Source: an uncultured delta proteobacterium (GTDB taxonomy: Bacteria; Myxococcota_A; UBA9160; JAFDET01). Taken from it: a DNA stretch of 64,000 nucleotides. The DNA is taken from contig CAMYLJ010000016.1 in NCBI GenBank assembly GCA_947259215.1, positions 1 to 64,000 of the forward strand. The letters are read 5' to 3'. Below the pieces are notes generated by a model. It was not told the DNA's origin and searched no databases. It was given only the letters and a program-made list of their open reading frames with translations. Below, piece after piece: positions 56,669 through 64,000 of this stretch. How positions within the stretch are numbered: position 1 is the first letter of the stretch; each line of letters opens with the position of its first letter. The position numbers and the translations under genes are program-made.

Positions 56669-57100
56669 CTAGTCGTCCTCGGGCTTCAGGTAGGCGGCGC
56701 GCAGAAGGTCGGTCTCCGTCACCATGCCGACCAGGGTGCCGTCCGCCTCGACGATCGGCAGGCAGCCGATCTTGCCCTCGATCAGGCGCAGCGCCGCCTC
56801 CGAGAGCGGCGCGTCCGGCCGCGCCGAGATCACCTGGCGCGTCATCACCTCCTTCACCTCCAGCGAGTGGAGGAAGGTGCGCCGCTGGCCCGCAGGGAAG
56901 TCCAGCGACTTCGTCAGCGCGGACGCCAGCACGTCGCGGTCCGAGACGATTCCCACCAGGCGGCCTTCCTCCAGGACGGGAAGGTGCCGGAAATGGCCCA
57001 CGCGCTGGACGCGGTCCGCGAAGTCCAGCCGCTCGTCGGGTCCGACCGACACGAACTCGCGCCGCATGATCTCCGAGACGGGAGTGGTGTGCGGGAGCAT
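56669..57100 (-). CDS. CBS-pair protein, copy 2
   Basis: 143 residues, two CBS domains (VSEIMRREFVSVG...RHLPVLEEGRLVGIVSDRDVL; VKEVMTRQVISARP...CLPIVEADGTLVGMVTETDLL). The ATG at 57100 has GGAGGACAG upstream. It shares layout and many residues with the copy at 53784-54221, including the KIGCLP segment. It diverges from the cbb3 oxidase operon. Confidence 0.92.
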   Translation of the reverse strand: MLPHTTPVSEIMRREFVSVGPDERLDFADRVQRVGHFRHLPVLEEGRLVGIVSDRDVLASALTKSLDFPAGQRRTFLHSLEVKEVMTRQVISARPDAPLSEAALRLIEGKIGCLPIVEADGTLVGMVTETDLLRAAYLKPEDD

Positions 57101-57344
57101 GCTGTCCTCCGGCTGTTCGGGTGCCGGGGATGTGTAGCACGTGTCGTGCCGGCGCCCGTGCGATCAGGTGCCCCTATCGCTACCGGAACGTGGATAATTG
57201 ACACATTCGGGCTTGATGTGGGGCAGAGTGGCGCGCTTTCCGTGGCTACGCGCCCCGCACAACGCGTCTCACGGCGGCATCGATCCTGCACGTCCCGCGC
57301 AGCGTCGCAACGCGGTGCGTTATCCGCCGCCGCGGGGGAGGCCG
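57101..57344. promoter_or_regulatory. Divergent control region, CBS protein / cbb3 oxidase operon
   Basis: 244 bases without a gene. GCACG-TGT-CGTGC at 57137-57149 is a small dyad. GATAAT (57193-57198) resembles a -10 and TTGACA (57198-57203) a -35, but neither has a partner at usual spacing. No full TTGAT-N4-ATCAA FNR box is seen. Confidence 0.35.
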
Positions 57345-58787
57345 ATGTCCGAGCGTGTCTCGATCCAGTACGACATGGCGGTGGTGCGGGGATTCGCCAT
57401 CTCCGCGCTCGTATGGGGGGCGGTCGGCATGCTGGTGGGGCTGCTCGCCGCCCTCCAGCTGGCCTTCCCGGACCTGAACCTGCCGCCCTACCTCCAGTTC
57501 GGCCGCATCCGGCCCATCCACACCAACGCCGTGATCTTCGGCTTCACCCTGGGCGTGGTCTTCGCGGGCAGCTACTACGGCGTCCAGCGCCTGTGCCGTG
57601 TGCGGATGTTCTCCGACAGCCTGTCCCGCATCAATCTGTGGGGCTGGAACGCCATCATCGTGGCAGCCGCCGTGACGCTGCTGCTCGGAAAGAGCACGTC
57701 CAAGGAGTACGCCGAGCTCGAATGGCCCATCGACATCGCCATCGCGGTGGTCTGGGTCGTGTACGCCATCAATTTCTTCGGCACCGTGGCGCGCCGGCGC
57801 GAGAAGGGCATGTACGTGGCGATCTGGTTCTGGATCGCCACGATCCTGACCATCGCCATGCTGCACATCTTCAACAGCATGGCGCTCCCGGTCTCCTGGT
57901 GGAAGTCGTACTCCGCCTACGCCGGCATCCACGACGCCAACATCCAATGGTGGTACGGGCACAACGCGGTGGGCTTCCTGCTCACCACACCGATCCTCGG
58001 CCTGATGTACTACTTCCTGCCGAAGCAGATCGACCGGCCGATCTTCTCCCACCGGCTCTCGATCGTGCACTTCTGGTCGCTGATCTTCATCTACATGTGG
58101 GCCGGCCCGCACCACCTCATCTACTCGCCGCTCCCGGACTGGGCCCAGACGTTCGGGACCGCTTTCTCGGTCATGCTGATCCTGCCGTCCTGGGGTGGGA
58201 TGGTGAACGGGCTGCTCACCATGCGCGGGGCGTGGGACCGGGTGCGCACGGATCCGCTGCTCAAGATGTTCGCCGTCGGCATCACCTTCTACGGCATGAG
58301 CACCTTCGAGGGGCCGATGATGGCGGTGAAGTCGGTGAACTCGCTCTCCCACTTCACCAACTGGACCATCGGCCACGTGCACTCCGGCGCCCTGGGGTGG
58401 GTGGCGCTCACCTGCTTCGCGTCGCTCTACTACATGATCCCGCGTCTGTGGCACACGCAGCTCTACAGCGTGCGCCTGGCCGAGGCGCACTTCTGGGTCG
58501 CGACGATCGGACTCGTCCTCTACGTGACGTCCATGTGGATCTCGGGCGTGACCCAGGGGCTCATGTGGCGGGCGGTGAACCCGGACGGGAGCCTCACCTA
58601 CACGTTCATCGAGACCGTCGCCGCCATTCGGGTCTACGACATCATCCGCGTCTGCGGCGGCGCCCTCTACCTGTCCGGGGTGGTGCTCATGTTCATCAAC
58701 GTGTGGAAGACGATCCAGCAGGGCAGCAGCGCGGTGCCCGAGGCGGGTCCAGCCCTGACGCCGGCGCCCGTCGGGGGAGGGAAGTAG
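57345..58787 (+). CDS. ccoN: cbb3-type cytochrome c oxidase subunit I
   Basis: 480 residues, about 12 membrane helices: the haem b / haem b3-CuB catalytic subunit reducing O2 to water and pumping protons. PIHTNAVIFGF, WWYGHNAVGFLL (CuB/haem region), WAGPHHLIYSPLPDW and FTNWTIGHVHSGALGW carry the conserved His ligands. The ATG at 57345 has GGGGGAGG upstream; earlier in-frame sequence is not part of the family. First gene of ccoNOQPGHI. Confidence 0.97.
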   Translation: MSERVSIQYDMAVVRGFAISALVWGAVGMLVGLLAALQLAFPDLNLPPYLQFGRIRPIHTNAVIFGFTLGVVFAGSYYGVQRLCRVRMFSDSLSRINLWGWNAIIVAAAVTLLLGKSTSKEYAELEWPIDIAIAVVWVVYAINFFGTVARRREKGMYVAIWFWIATILTIAMLHIFNSMALPVSWWKSYSAYAGIHDANIQWWYGHNAVGFLLTTPILGLMYYFLPKQIDRPIFSHRLSIVHFWSLIFIYMWAGPHHLIYSPLPDWAQTFGTAFSVMLILPSWGGMVNGLLTMRGAWDRVRTDPLLKMFAVGITFYGMSTFEGPMMAVKSVNSLSHFTNWTIGHVHSGALGWVALTCFASLYYMIPRLWHTQLYSVRLAEAHFWVATIGLVLYVTSMWISGVTQGLMWRAVNPDGSLTYTFIETVAAIRVYDIIRVCGGALYLSGVVLMFINVWKTIQQGSSAVPEAGPALTPAPVGGGK

Positions 58788-58790
58788 GTC

Positions 58791-59513
58791 ATGGGCTACG
58801 ACTGGCATCGACCCCTCGAGTCCCAGACGCTCCGCTTCACGCTGCTGACGTTCCTGGCCATCGTGGTCGGGGGCCTGGTGCTGCTCATCCCGCCTTATTT
58901 CATGCAGGGCACCGTCGAGACCATCGAGGGAGTGCGGCCCTACACGGCCCTGGAGCTCGAGGGCCGCGACCTCTACATCCGCGAAGGCTGCAACAACTGC
59001 CACAGCCAGATGATCCGGCCCTTCAAGGCGGAGACCGACCGCTACGGGCCCTTCACGATGGCGGGCGAGAACGTCTACGAGCGGCCGTTCCTCTACGGCT
59101 CGCGTCGCACGGGGCCGGACCTCTCGCGGGTCGGTGGGAACTACCCGGACTCGTGGCACTGGATCCACTTCCGGCGTCCTCAGGACATCGAGCCGCGCTC
59201 GAACATGCCCTCGTTCGCCCATCTCTACCGCTGGCCGTTGGACCTCTCGCTCACCCAGCGCAAGCTCGAGGTGCTGCGCACCCTGGGGCATCCGTACGCT
59301 GACGAGGAGGTCCGCGACGCCGTCGCCGAAGCCCAGGCGCAGGCGGCGGTGGTGGTGGCGCGCCTGCGCGACGAGCAGGGGATCCAGGTCTCGGAGACCG
59401 AGGCGGGCAGCGAGATCGTGGCCCTGATCGCCTACATGCAGCGACTCGGCACGGACGTGGACCTGCCGCCGATCGAGAGTGCGCGCGCCGGCGCCGCGCC
59501 GGGGAGGCCGTGA
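58791..59513 (+). CDS. ccoO: cbb3-type oxidase mono-haem cytochrome c subunit
   Basis: 240 residues. An N-terminal membrane helix and the haem c site CNNCH (67-71) in EGCNNCHSQMIRPF; the Met ligand is probably in SNMPSFAHLY. It passes electrons to CcoN. An acidic/Ala-rich insert lies near residues 170-205. It starts three bases after ccoN and overlaps ccoQ (GTGA). Confidence 0.97.
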   Translation: MGYDWHRPLESQTLRFTLLTFLAIVVGGLVLLIPPYFMQGTVETIEGVRPYTALELEGRDLYIREGCNNCHSQMIRPFKAETDRYGPFTMAGENVYERPFLYGSRRTGPDLSRVGGNYPDSWHWIHFRRPQDIEPRSNMPSFAHLYRWPLDLSLTQRKLEVLRTLGHPYADEEVRDAVAEAQAQAAVVVARLRDEQGIQVSETEAGSEIVALIAYMQRLGTDVDLPPIESARAGAAPGRP

Positions 59514-59677
59514 GCGTGGACTCGGGATCGACCGACTGGATCGGGATCTACAAGTTCGCCCGACTCGCGGTGCTGGCGATCGCCCTGCTGGGCATCACCG
59601 TGTGGGCGTTCGGCCGCTCGCGCAAGGAGCGGCTGGAGGAGCCGGCGCGACGGATGCTGGAGGACGACGATGCCTGA
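59510..59677 (+). CDS. ccoQ: Small cbb3 oxidase subunit CcoQ/FixQ-like
   Basis: 55 residues with one membrane helix (about 13-33, ARLAVLAIALLGITVWAF) and a charged tail. GTG at 59510 overlaps the ccoO stop; the stop overlaps ccoP by eight bases. Identification rests on position and shape, as usual for this poorly conserved subunit, which stabilises CcoP in the complex. Confidence 0.8.
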   Translation: MSVDSGSTDWIGIYKFARLAVLAIALLGITVWAFGRSRKERLEEPARRMLEDDDA

Positions 59678-60224
59678 GCCGTACATCCCGGAGCTCGCCC
59701 GCGACGACGAGGCGCCCCGCGACGGGATCGCCGAGGAGGACAACCGGATCCCGCCCTGGTGGTGGTGGACGTTCCTCGCCACGGTGGTCTGGGCCTTCCT
59801 CTACATGCCCTACTACTTCTTCTCGGGCTGGTCCCAGGAGACCCAGTACGCGGCGGAGGTGCAGGCGGCGGGGGTGCGCGTGGCGGCGGTTCGGGAAGCC
59901 ATGCCGACGGAGAACCCCTACCGCGGCGACGCCGCCGCCACCGCGGAGGGGGCCGAGGTCTGGGCGACCATCTGCGTGGCCTGCCACAAGCCCGACGGCT
60001 CGGGGCTGATCGGGCCGAGCCTGGTGGACTCCTACTGGAAGTACGGCGACGACGACGCGACCCTCTTCGAGACGGTGGCCAAGGGCCGACCCGAGGGCAT
60101 GCCGCCCTGGGAGACCCAGCTCGGCTCCGAGAAGATCTGGAAGGTGCTGGTGTACATGGAGACGCTGCCCAGGAGCGACGAGCCCGGGATGGGTGCGCCC
60201 GGCTTCGACGGCGGAGGCTCCTAG
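59670..60224 (+). CDS. ccoP: cbb3-type oxidase cytochrome c subunit with a single haem site
   Basis: 184 residues. An N-terminal membrane helix within PPWWWWTFLATVVWAFLYMPYY, then one cytochrome c domain with CVACH (102-106) and Met in GMPPWE. Typical CcoP is about 290-310 residues with two CxxCH sites; only one is present here and the protein is short by about one cytochrome domain. The PPWWWW and FFSGWSQETQY segments are typical of CcoP. Confidence 0.92.
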   Translation: MPEPYIPELARDDEAPRDGIAEEDNRIPPWWWWTFLATVVWAFLYMPYYFFSGWSQETQYAAEVQAAGVRVAAVREAMPTENPYRGDAAATAEGAEVWATICVACHKPDGSGLIGPSLVDSYWKYGDDDATLFETVAKGRPEGMPPWETQLGSEKIWKVLVYMETLPRSDEPGMGAPGFDGGGS

Positions 60225-60236
60225 GAGGGAGGCGGG

Positions 60237-61559
60237 GTGATCTCGGCCAGGCCCGTCCAGGGCACGTTCCGCCGCCTGCGCTGGTGGGCCAACGCGATCC
60301 TGATCGCGCTGCTCTTCGCAGTCCCGTGGGTCCGGATCGGAGGGCAGCCGCTGGTGCTGCTCGACGTCCCGGCGCGCCGGTTCCACGTCTTCGGGCTCAC
60401 GATCTTTCCCCAGGAGCTCTACTTCTTGTGGCTGATCGTGGCGGCGCTGGCCTTCGCGCTGTTCTTCTTCACGGCGCTGGCGGGACGGCTCTGGTGCGGC
60501 TGGGCCTGCCCCCAGACGGTCTTCACCGACGTCTTCGCGGCGGTTGCGCGCCGGATCCAGGGCTGGAGTCGCGGCGGTCCCCCGGCCCGGATCGCGGCCT
60601 GGCGGCGGGTCGCCACCCACGCGGCCTGGATCGGCCTGTCGGCCGTCGTGGGATTCCATCTGGTCGGGTACTTCCGCTCGCCCTACGAGATCCTCGGCGC
60701 CGTCCGGGCGGGAGATCTGCACGGCGCCTCGATGGCCTTCTGGGCCGCGGGCACGGCGCTCTGCTATTTCGACTTCGCCGTCGTCCGCCAGACCTTCTGC
60801 AAGTACCTGTGTCCCTATGCGCGCTTCCAGGGCGTGCTCTTCGACCGGGACACCCTGGTGGTGGCCTACGATGCCGGGCGCGGCGAGCCGCGGGGCAAGA
60901 AGGGCACGGTGGACGGGGACTGCGTCGACTGCCACCTGTGTGTGGAGGTGTGCCCGACGGACATCGACATCCGCCAGGGCCTCCAACTCGAGTGCATCGC
61001 CTGCACCCAGTGCATCGACGCCTGCGACGGCGTGATGGACCAGGTGGGGCGTCCCTCCAAGCTGATCGGGTACCGCTCGCTGAGGGGGCTCGAGGGCGCC
61101 GGAACCGCGCGCCTGGCGCGGCCGCGGGTGCTGGTCTACGGCACGGCGCTCGTGCTTGCGGGCGTGGTGTTCGCGACGTTGCTGGCGGCCCGCAAGCCGC
61201 TGGCCATGCAGGTGGCCCACAACCCGGCTTCGCTCTTCCAGAAGATGGCGGACGGGCGGGTCGGCAACGCCTTCACGCTCCACCTCCAGAACCGCGACCG
61301 CACGGATCGCGTGTTCCGGCTCCAGCTGAAGCCCGCGGGCGAGTACGATCTCGTGAGTGGGATGAATCCCCTGCTCATCCCGGCGACCAGCAGCCTGGAG
61401 ACGCGCGTCTTCGTGATCGCGCGCGACCCCGACGTCAACGGGGGTGCGCTGCGGCAGGTGACCTTCGTGCTCGAGGAGCTGGAGCACCCGGACCGGAGGG
61501 TGGAGCGCACCTCGAGCTTCATGCTGCCCCAGTGGGTGGGGGGAGGCGGCTCCCGGTGA
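60237..61559 (+). CDS. ccoG: cbb3 oxidase assembly ferredoxin CcoG/FixG
   Basis: 440 residues. About five membrane helices, the RLWCGWACPQTVFTD segment, and two ferredoxin sites, CVDCHLCVEVCP (about 229) and CIACTQCIDACD (about 253), then an immunoglobulin-like C-terminal domain. CcoG is a cupric reductase for copper delivery to the oxidase. GTG 60237 has AGGAGGGAGG just upstream. Confidence 0.96.
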   Translation: MISARPVQGTFRRLRWWANAILIALLFAVPWVRIGGQPLVLLDVPARRFHVFGLTIFPQELYFLWLIVAALAFALFFFTALAGRLWCGWACPQTVFTDVFAAVARRIQGWSRGGPPARIAAWRRVATHAAWIGLSAVVGFHLVGYFRSPYEILGAVRAGDLHGASMAFWAAGTALCYFDFAVVRQTFCKYLCPYARFQGVLFDRDTLVVAYDAGRGEPRGKKGTVDGDCVDCHLCVEVCPTDIDIRQGLQLECIACTQCIDACDGVMDQVGRPSKLIGYRSLRGLEGAGTARLARPRVLVYGTALVLAGVVFATLLAARKPLAMQVAHNPASLFQKMADGRVGNAFTLHLQNRDRTDRVFRLQLKPAGEYDLVSGMNPLLIPATSSLETRVFVIARDPDVNGGALRQVTFVLEELEHPDRRVERTSSFMLPQWVGGGGSR

Positions 61560-62032
61560 GCGCGCGCGGAGGCGCCGGACCCTGGCCCTGGATCCTCGGG
61601 GGCCTGCTGCTCTTCATGGTGACGAGCTCCCTCGCCTTCCTGCGCGTGGCCCTCTCGCATCCCGACCCGCTGGTGGTCGAGGACGGCTACACGGCGGGCC
61701 GCGACTACAACGAGCGCGTGCGGGCGGCGCGCCGGGGCGAGGCACTCGGCTGGCAGCTCTCCCTGGCCGCGGACCTCCAGGGATCGGAGGCCGGCGTGCA
61801 GGTGGCCGTGCGTGACGCGGGTGGCAGGCCCGTGGCGGTGGATCGGGTCGTGCTGTCCCGGGTGCGGCCCGCGGAAGGCGGCCTCGACGCGGAGCTGGAC
61901 CTCGCGCCGGCGGGCTTCGGCGACTTCGCCGGCCGCGTGGCGCTCCCGCGCGCGGGACGCTGGCACCTGCGCGTGCGGGCCGAGCGCGGCGACGACGCCG
62001 TGGAGCGCACGTTCGCGGTGTGGGCGCCGTGA
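61556..62032 (+). CDS. ccoH: cbb3 oxidase assembly protein CcoH/FixH
   Basis: 158 residues, one N-terminal membrane helix (PWPWILGGLLLFMVTSSLAF) and a periplasmic domain including DGYTAGRDYNERV, typical of FixH. It is needed for stable assembly of the oxidase and works with CcoI. GTG starts overlap on both sides (GTGA). Confidence 0.93.
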   Translation: MSARGGAGPWPWILGGLLLFMVTSSLAFLRVALSHPDPLVVEDGYTAGRDYNERVRAARRGEALGWQLSLAADLQGSEAGVQVAVRDAGGRPVAVDRVVLSRVRPAEGGLDAELDLAPAGFGDFAGRVALPRAGRWHLRVRAERGDDAVERTFAVWAP

Positions 62033-64000
62033 CGGCCGCCGCCCCGGCCGAGACCGGCCTCTTCCTCGACGGCCTGCGCTGCGCCGGCTGCGTGAGCCGG
62101 GTGGAACGGCGCCTGCGCGAGGAGCCGGGCGTCGCCGAGGCTGCGGTCAGCTTCACCAGCCACCGCGCGCTGGTGCGCTTCGACCCGGCGCGCGTAGCGG
62201 TCGAGCAGCTGGTGGCGGCGGTGGAGTCGCTCGGCTTCGAGGCCGTGCCCTTCGATCCGGACGCGCTCGAGCGGCCCGCGGCGCGGGACGCGCGCGAGGC
62301 GCTGGTGCGGGTGCTGGTAGCCGCCTTCCTGGCCGGCAACGTGATGCTGCTGGCGGCCGGTCTCTACCTCGCCGGACCCGACGGGATGGAGCCCGACGTG
62401 CGCCGCATGCTCCGGGGCCTGGCCCTGGCCCTCTCGCTGCCCGCCGCCACCTGGTGCGCGGCGCCCTTCTGGCGCGGCGCCTGGGCGGGTCTGCGGCGCG
62501 GGGAGATCTCCATCGACCTGCCGGTCGCGCTCGGCGTCGGCACCGCGTTTGCGGCCAGCGCCTTCGGCACCCTCACCGACGCACCCCACGTCTTCGTGGA
62601 CTCGGCGGCGATGATCGTGTTCCTGATCCTGCTGGGCCGCACCCTCGAACGCGGCGCGCGCGCGCGGGCGGCGGGCGCCGTGGAGCGCCTGGGCGCGCTG
62701 GCACCCGAGACGGCGCTGCGACGCACAGACGCCGGACGCGAGGAGGTGCCTGCCGCCGAGCTCCAGGTTGGCGACCGCGTGATCGTACCTCCGGGTAGCG
62801 CCTTTCCCGCCGACGGGACGCTCGCGGTCGGGGGCAGCGAGGTGGACGAGTCGCTCCTGACGGGCGAGTCGGACCCGGTGGTGCGCGGGGTTGGAGACGC
62901 CGTCGTGCGCGGGAGCCGCAACGTCGGCGCCGAGGTCGAGGTGGCGATCACGGCGCGGCCGGGTGAAGGGACGCTCGCGCGGCTCGCGGCGCTGCTCGAG
63001 CGGGCGGAAGCGGAGCGACCGCGCGTCCAGCGCCAGGTGGATCGCGTGGCCCGCGTCTTCGCCCCCGCGGTGCTGGTGGCCGCTGGCGCCACGGCGGTGG
63101 GTTGGGCACTCACGGGGCATGGGCTGGCCGAGATCGCGCTGGCCGCCTCGTCGGTGCTGATCGTCGCCTGTCCCTGCGCGCTCGGCCTGGCCACGCCCGC
63201 CGCGGTGACGGCGGCGCTCGGGCGGGCGGCGGCGGGCGGGATCCTGTTCAAGAGCGGCGAGGCTTTCGAGCGCTGCGCGCGCGTGGACACGGCGGTGCTC
63301 GACAAGACGGGCACCTTGAGCGAGGGGCGACTCGCCGTCGAAGACGCGGTGTGTGCAGCCGGGGTGGAGCGCGCGGAGCTCCTGGCCGCGGCCGTGGCCG
63401 CCGAGGGCGCATCGCTGCATCCCGTGGCGGGGGCGCTTCGGACCGCAGCCGGCGCGGGTGCGGTGCCGGAGCCGGAGGAGCCCGCTGCGAGCAAGCTCGT
63501 CCCCGGTCGCGGCGTCGTGGCGGGCGCGCTGCGCGTCGGCTCGCGCGGCTTCGTGGAGGAGGTGGCGACGCTGGATCCGGCGCTGGCGTCGGAGGCCGAG
63601 CGTCTGGCCCGGGACGGGCACAGTCTGGCGTTCGTGGCGCGGGGATCGCGGGTGCTCGGCGTGGTGGCCCTGTCGGACCCGCCGCGAGCGGACGCGCGCG
63701 AGGCGACGGACCGTCTCCGCGCCCTGGGTCTCGACCTGCGCGTGGTGTCCGGAGATCACGCCGACGCCGTGCGCTACGCCGCGCGCCGCCTCCAGCTCGA
63801 TACCTTCCGCGCCGGGGCGACGCCGGAGGAGAAGGTGGCGGAGGTGCGCGCCCTCCAGTACGCCGGCCGCCGGGTGCTGGTGGCGGGTGACGGCGTGAAC
63901 GACGCGGCGGCGCTGGCCGCTGCCGACGTCGGAATCGCCCTGGCCCGCGGCGTCGACGTCGCGCTCCACGCGGCCGACGTGGTGGTGCGGGCGCCTCGCC
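62029..64000 (+). CDS. ccoI: Cu+-exporting P1B-type ATPase CcoI/FixI (3' end outside window)
   Basis: The frame starts with GTG at 62029, overlapping ccoH, and is still open at the right edge (about 657 codons seen). An N-terminal metal-binding domain (GLRCAGC, Cys 18 and 21), the membrane CPC motif ACPCALGLATPAA (381-383), the phosphorylation motif DKTGT (Asp 425) and GDGVNDAAAL (about 620) identify a copper P-type ATPase. In this operon it supplies copper for the CuB centre of cbb3. Only the last membrane segments are missing. Confidence 0.96.
   Translation, partial: MTAAAPAETGLFLDGLRCAGCVSRVERRLREEPGVAEAAVSFTSHRALVRFDPARVAVEQLVAAVESLGFEAVPFDPDALERPAARDAREALVRVLVAAFLAGNVMLLAAGLYLAGPDGMEPDVRRMLRGLALALSLPAATWCAAPFWRGAWAGLRRGEISIDLPVALGVGTAFAASAFGTLTDAPHVFVDSAAMIVFLILLGRTLERGARARAAGAVERLGALAPETALRRTDAGREEVPAAELQVGDRVIVPPGSAFPADGTLAVGGSEVDESLLTGESDPVVRGVGDAVVRGSRNVGAEVEVAITARPGEGTLARLAALLERAEAERPRVQRQVDRVARVFAPAVLVAAGATAVGWALTGHGLAEIALAASSVLIVACPCALGLATPAAVTAALGRAAAGGILFKSGEAFERCARVDTAVLDKTGTLSEGRLAVEDAVCAAGVERAELLAAAVAAEGASLHPVAGALRTAAGAGAVPEPEEPAASKLVPGRGVVAGALRVGSRGFVEEVATLDPALASEAERLARDGHSLAFVARGSRVLGVVALSDPPRADAREATDRLRALGLDLRVVSGDHADAVRYAARRLQLDTFRAGATPEEKVAEVRALQYAGRRVLVAGDGVNDAAALAAADVGIALARGVDVALHAADVVVRAPR

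Noticed and set aside
57193-57203. Overlapping GATAAT and TTGACA before ccoN as a sigma-70 promoter
   Set aside because: They overlap each other, and neither has a matching partner hexamer at 16-18 bases.
57170-57220. FNR/ANR box for the cbb3 operon
   Set aside because: Half-sites such as GATCA and TTGAT occur, but no TTGAT-N4-ATCAA pair with correct spacing.
1-64000. CRISPR arrays, prophage, insertion sequences, rRNA or tRNA genes
   Set aside because: I saw no regularly spaced repeats, transposase or integrase motifs, nor stretches resembling structural RNA genes; a covariance-model scan would be needed to exclude small RNAs.

Overview
The window is a very GC-rich, gene-dense stretch of bacterial chromosome. 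It holds about 50 protein genes, most in tightly overlapping operons (ATGA, GTGA or TGATG junctions). I see no rRNA, tRNA, CRISPR array, transposase or phage gene. The gene set is that of a flexible bacterium with both anaerobic and respiratory metabolism: ferredoxin-based pyruvate metabolism, an Rnf complex, an NADP-type [NiFe] hydrogenase, a high-affinity cbb3 oxidase, and wax-ester/triacylglycerol synthesis. Sigma-54 regulation, the bacterial single-chain acetyl-CoA carboxylase, paired WS/DGATs and a DUF1329 protein fit a deltaproteobacterial-type lineage (Myxococcota or Binatota-like). That placement is inference and not proven here.

Layout. (1) 1-9104, plus strand: the end of a PKS/PUFA-synthase-like protein (ACP-KR-DH), a 1862-residue single-chain acyl-CoA carboxylase and a phosphopantetheinyl transferase, forming a lipid or polyketide operon. 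(2) 9055-22103, minus strand: apbE, rnfB, a giant pyruvate:ferredoxin oxidoreductase, rnfC, D, G, E and A, a 71-residue Cys-rich membrane protein, a plant-type ferredoxin-NADP reductase, then a Crp-family regulator. (3) 22237-24981, minus: pyruvate phosphate dikinase, set apart from apbE by two strong hairpins. (4) 25293-30953: a serine hydrolase, and a minus-strand set of two WS/DGATs and a TreT-like glycosyltransferase. (5) 31131-41310, plus: hydBGDA, a maturation protease and hypABCDEF in one block. Its HypA lacks the zinc domain, and hypF ends inside an 82-bp palindromic element. (6) 41495-47745: a diguanylate cyclase, a DUF1329 protein, and a minus-strand pair (acyltransferase plus an unknown protein). 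(7) 47819-51768, plus: a sigma-54 activator, a sigma-54 promoter with candidate upstream sites, a PspA-like protein and a polytopic membrane protein. (8) 51860-57100: a membrane-anchored sulfatase, two paralogous CBS-pair proteins, Hsp20, and an APH/P-loop kinase fusion. (9) 57345-64000, plus: ccoN, O, Q, P, G, H and I, with ccoI running off the window.

How the genes fit together. PFOR, Rnf and FNR can exchange electrons between pyruvate, ferredoxin, NAD(H) and NADP(H). The hydrogenase links NADPH to H2, and cbb3 provides respiration at low oxygen. Pyruvate phosphate dikinase connects pyruvate to gluconeogenesis, while the carboxylase, PKS and WS/DGAT genes take up acetyl-CoA and reductant. 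The Psp-like module and the CBS/Hsp20 cluster look like envelope- and energy-stress functions. The most notable points are the rnf-embedded PFOR and FNR, the zinc-domain-less HypA, the self-contained sigma-54/PspA module, and the palindromic element at the end of hypF.
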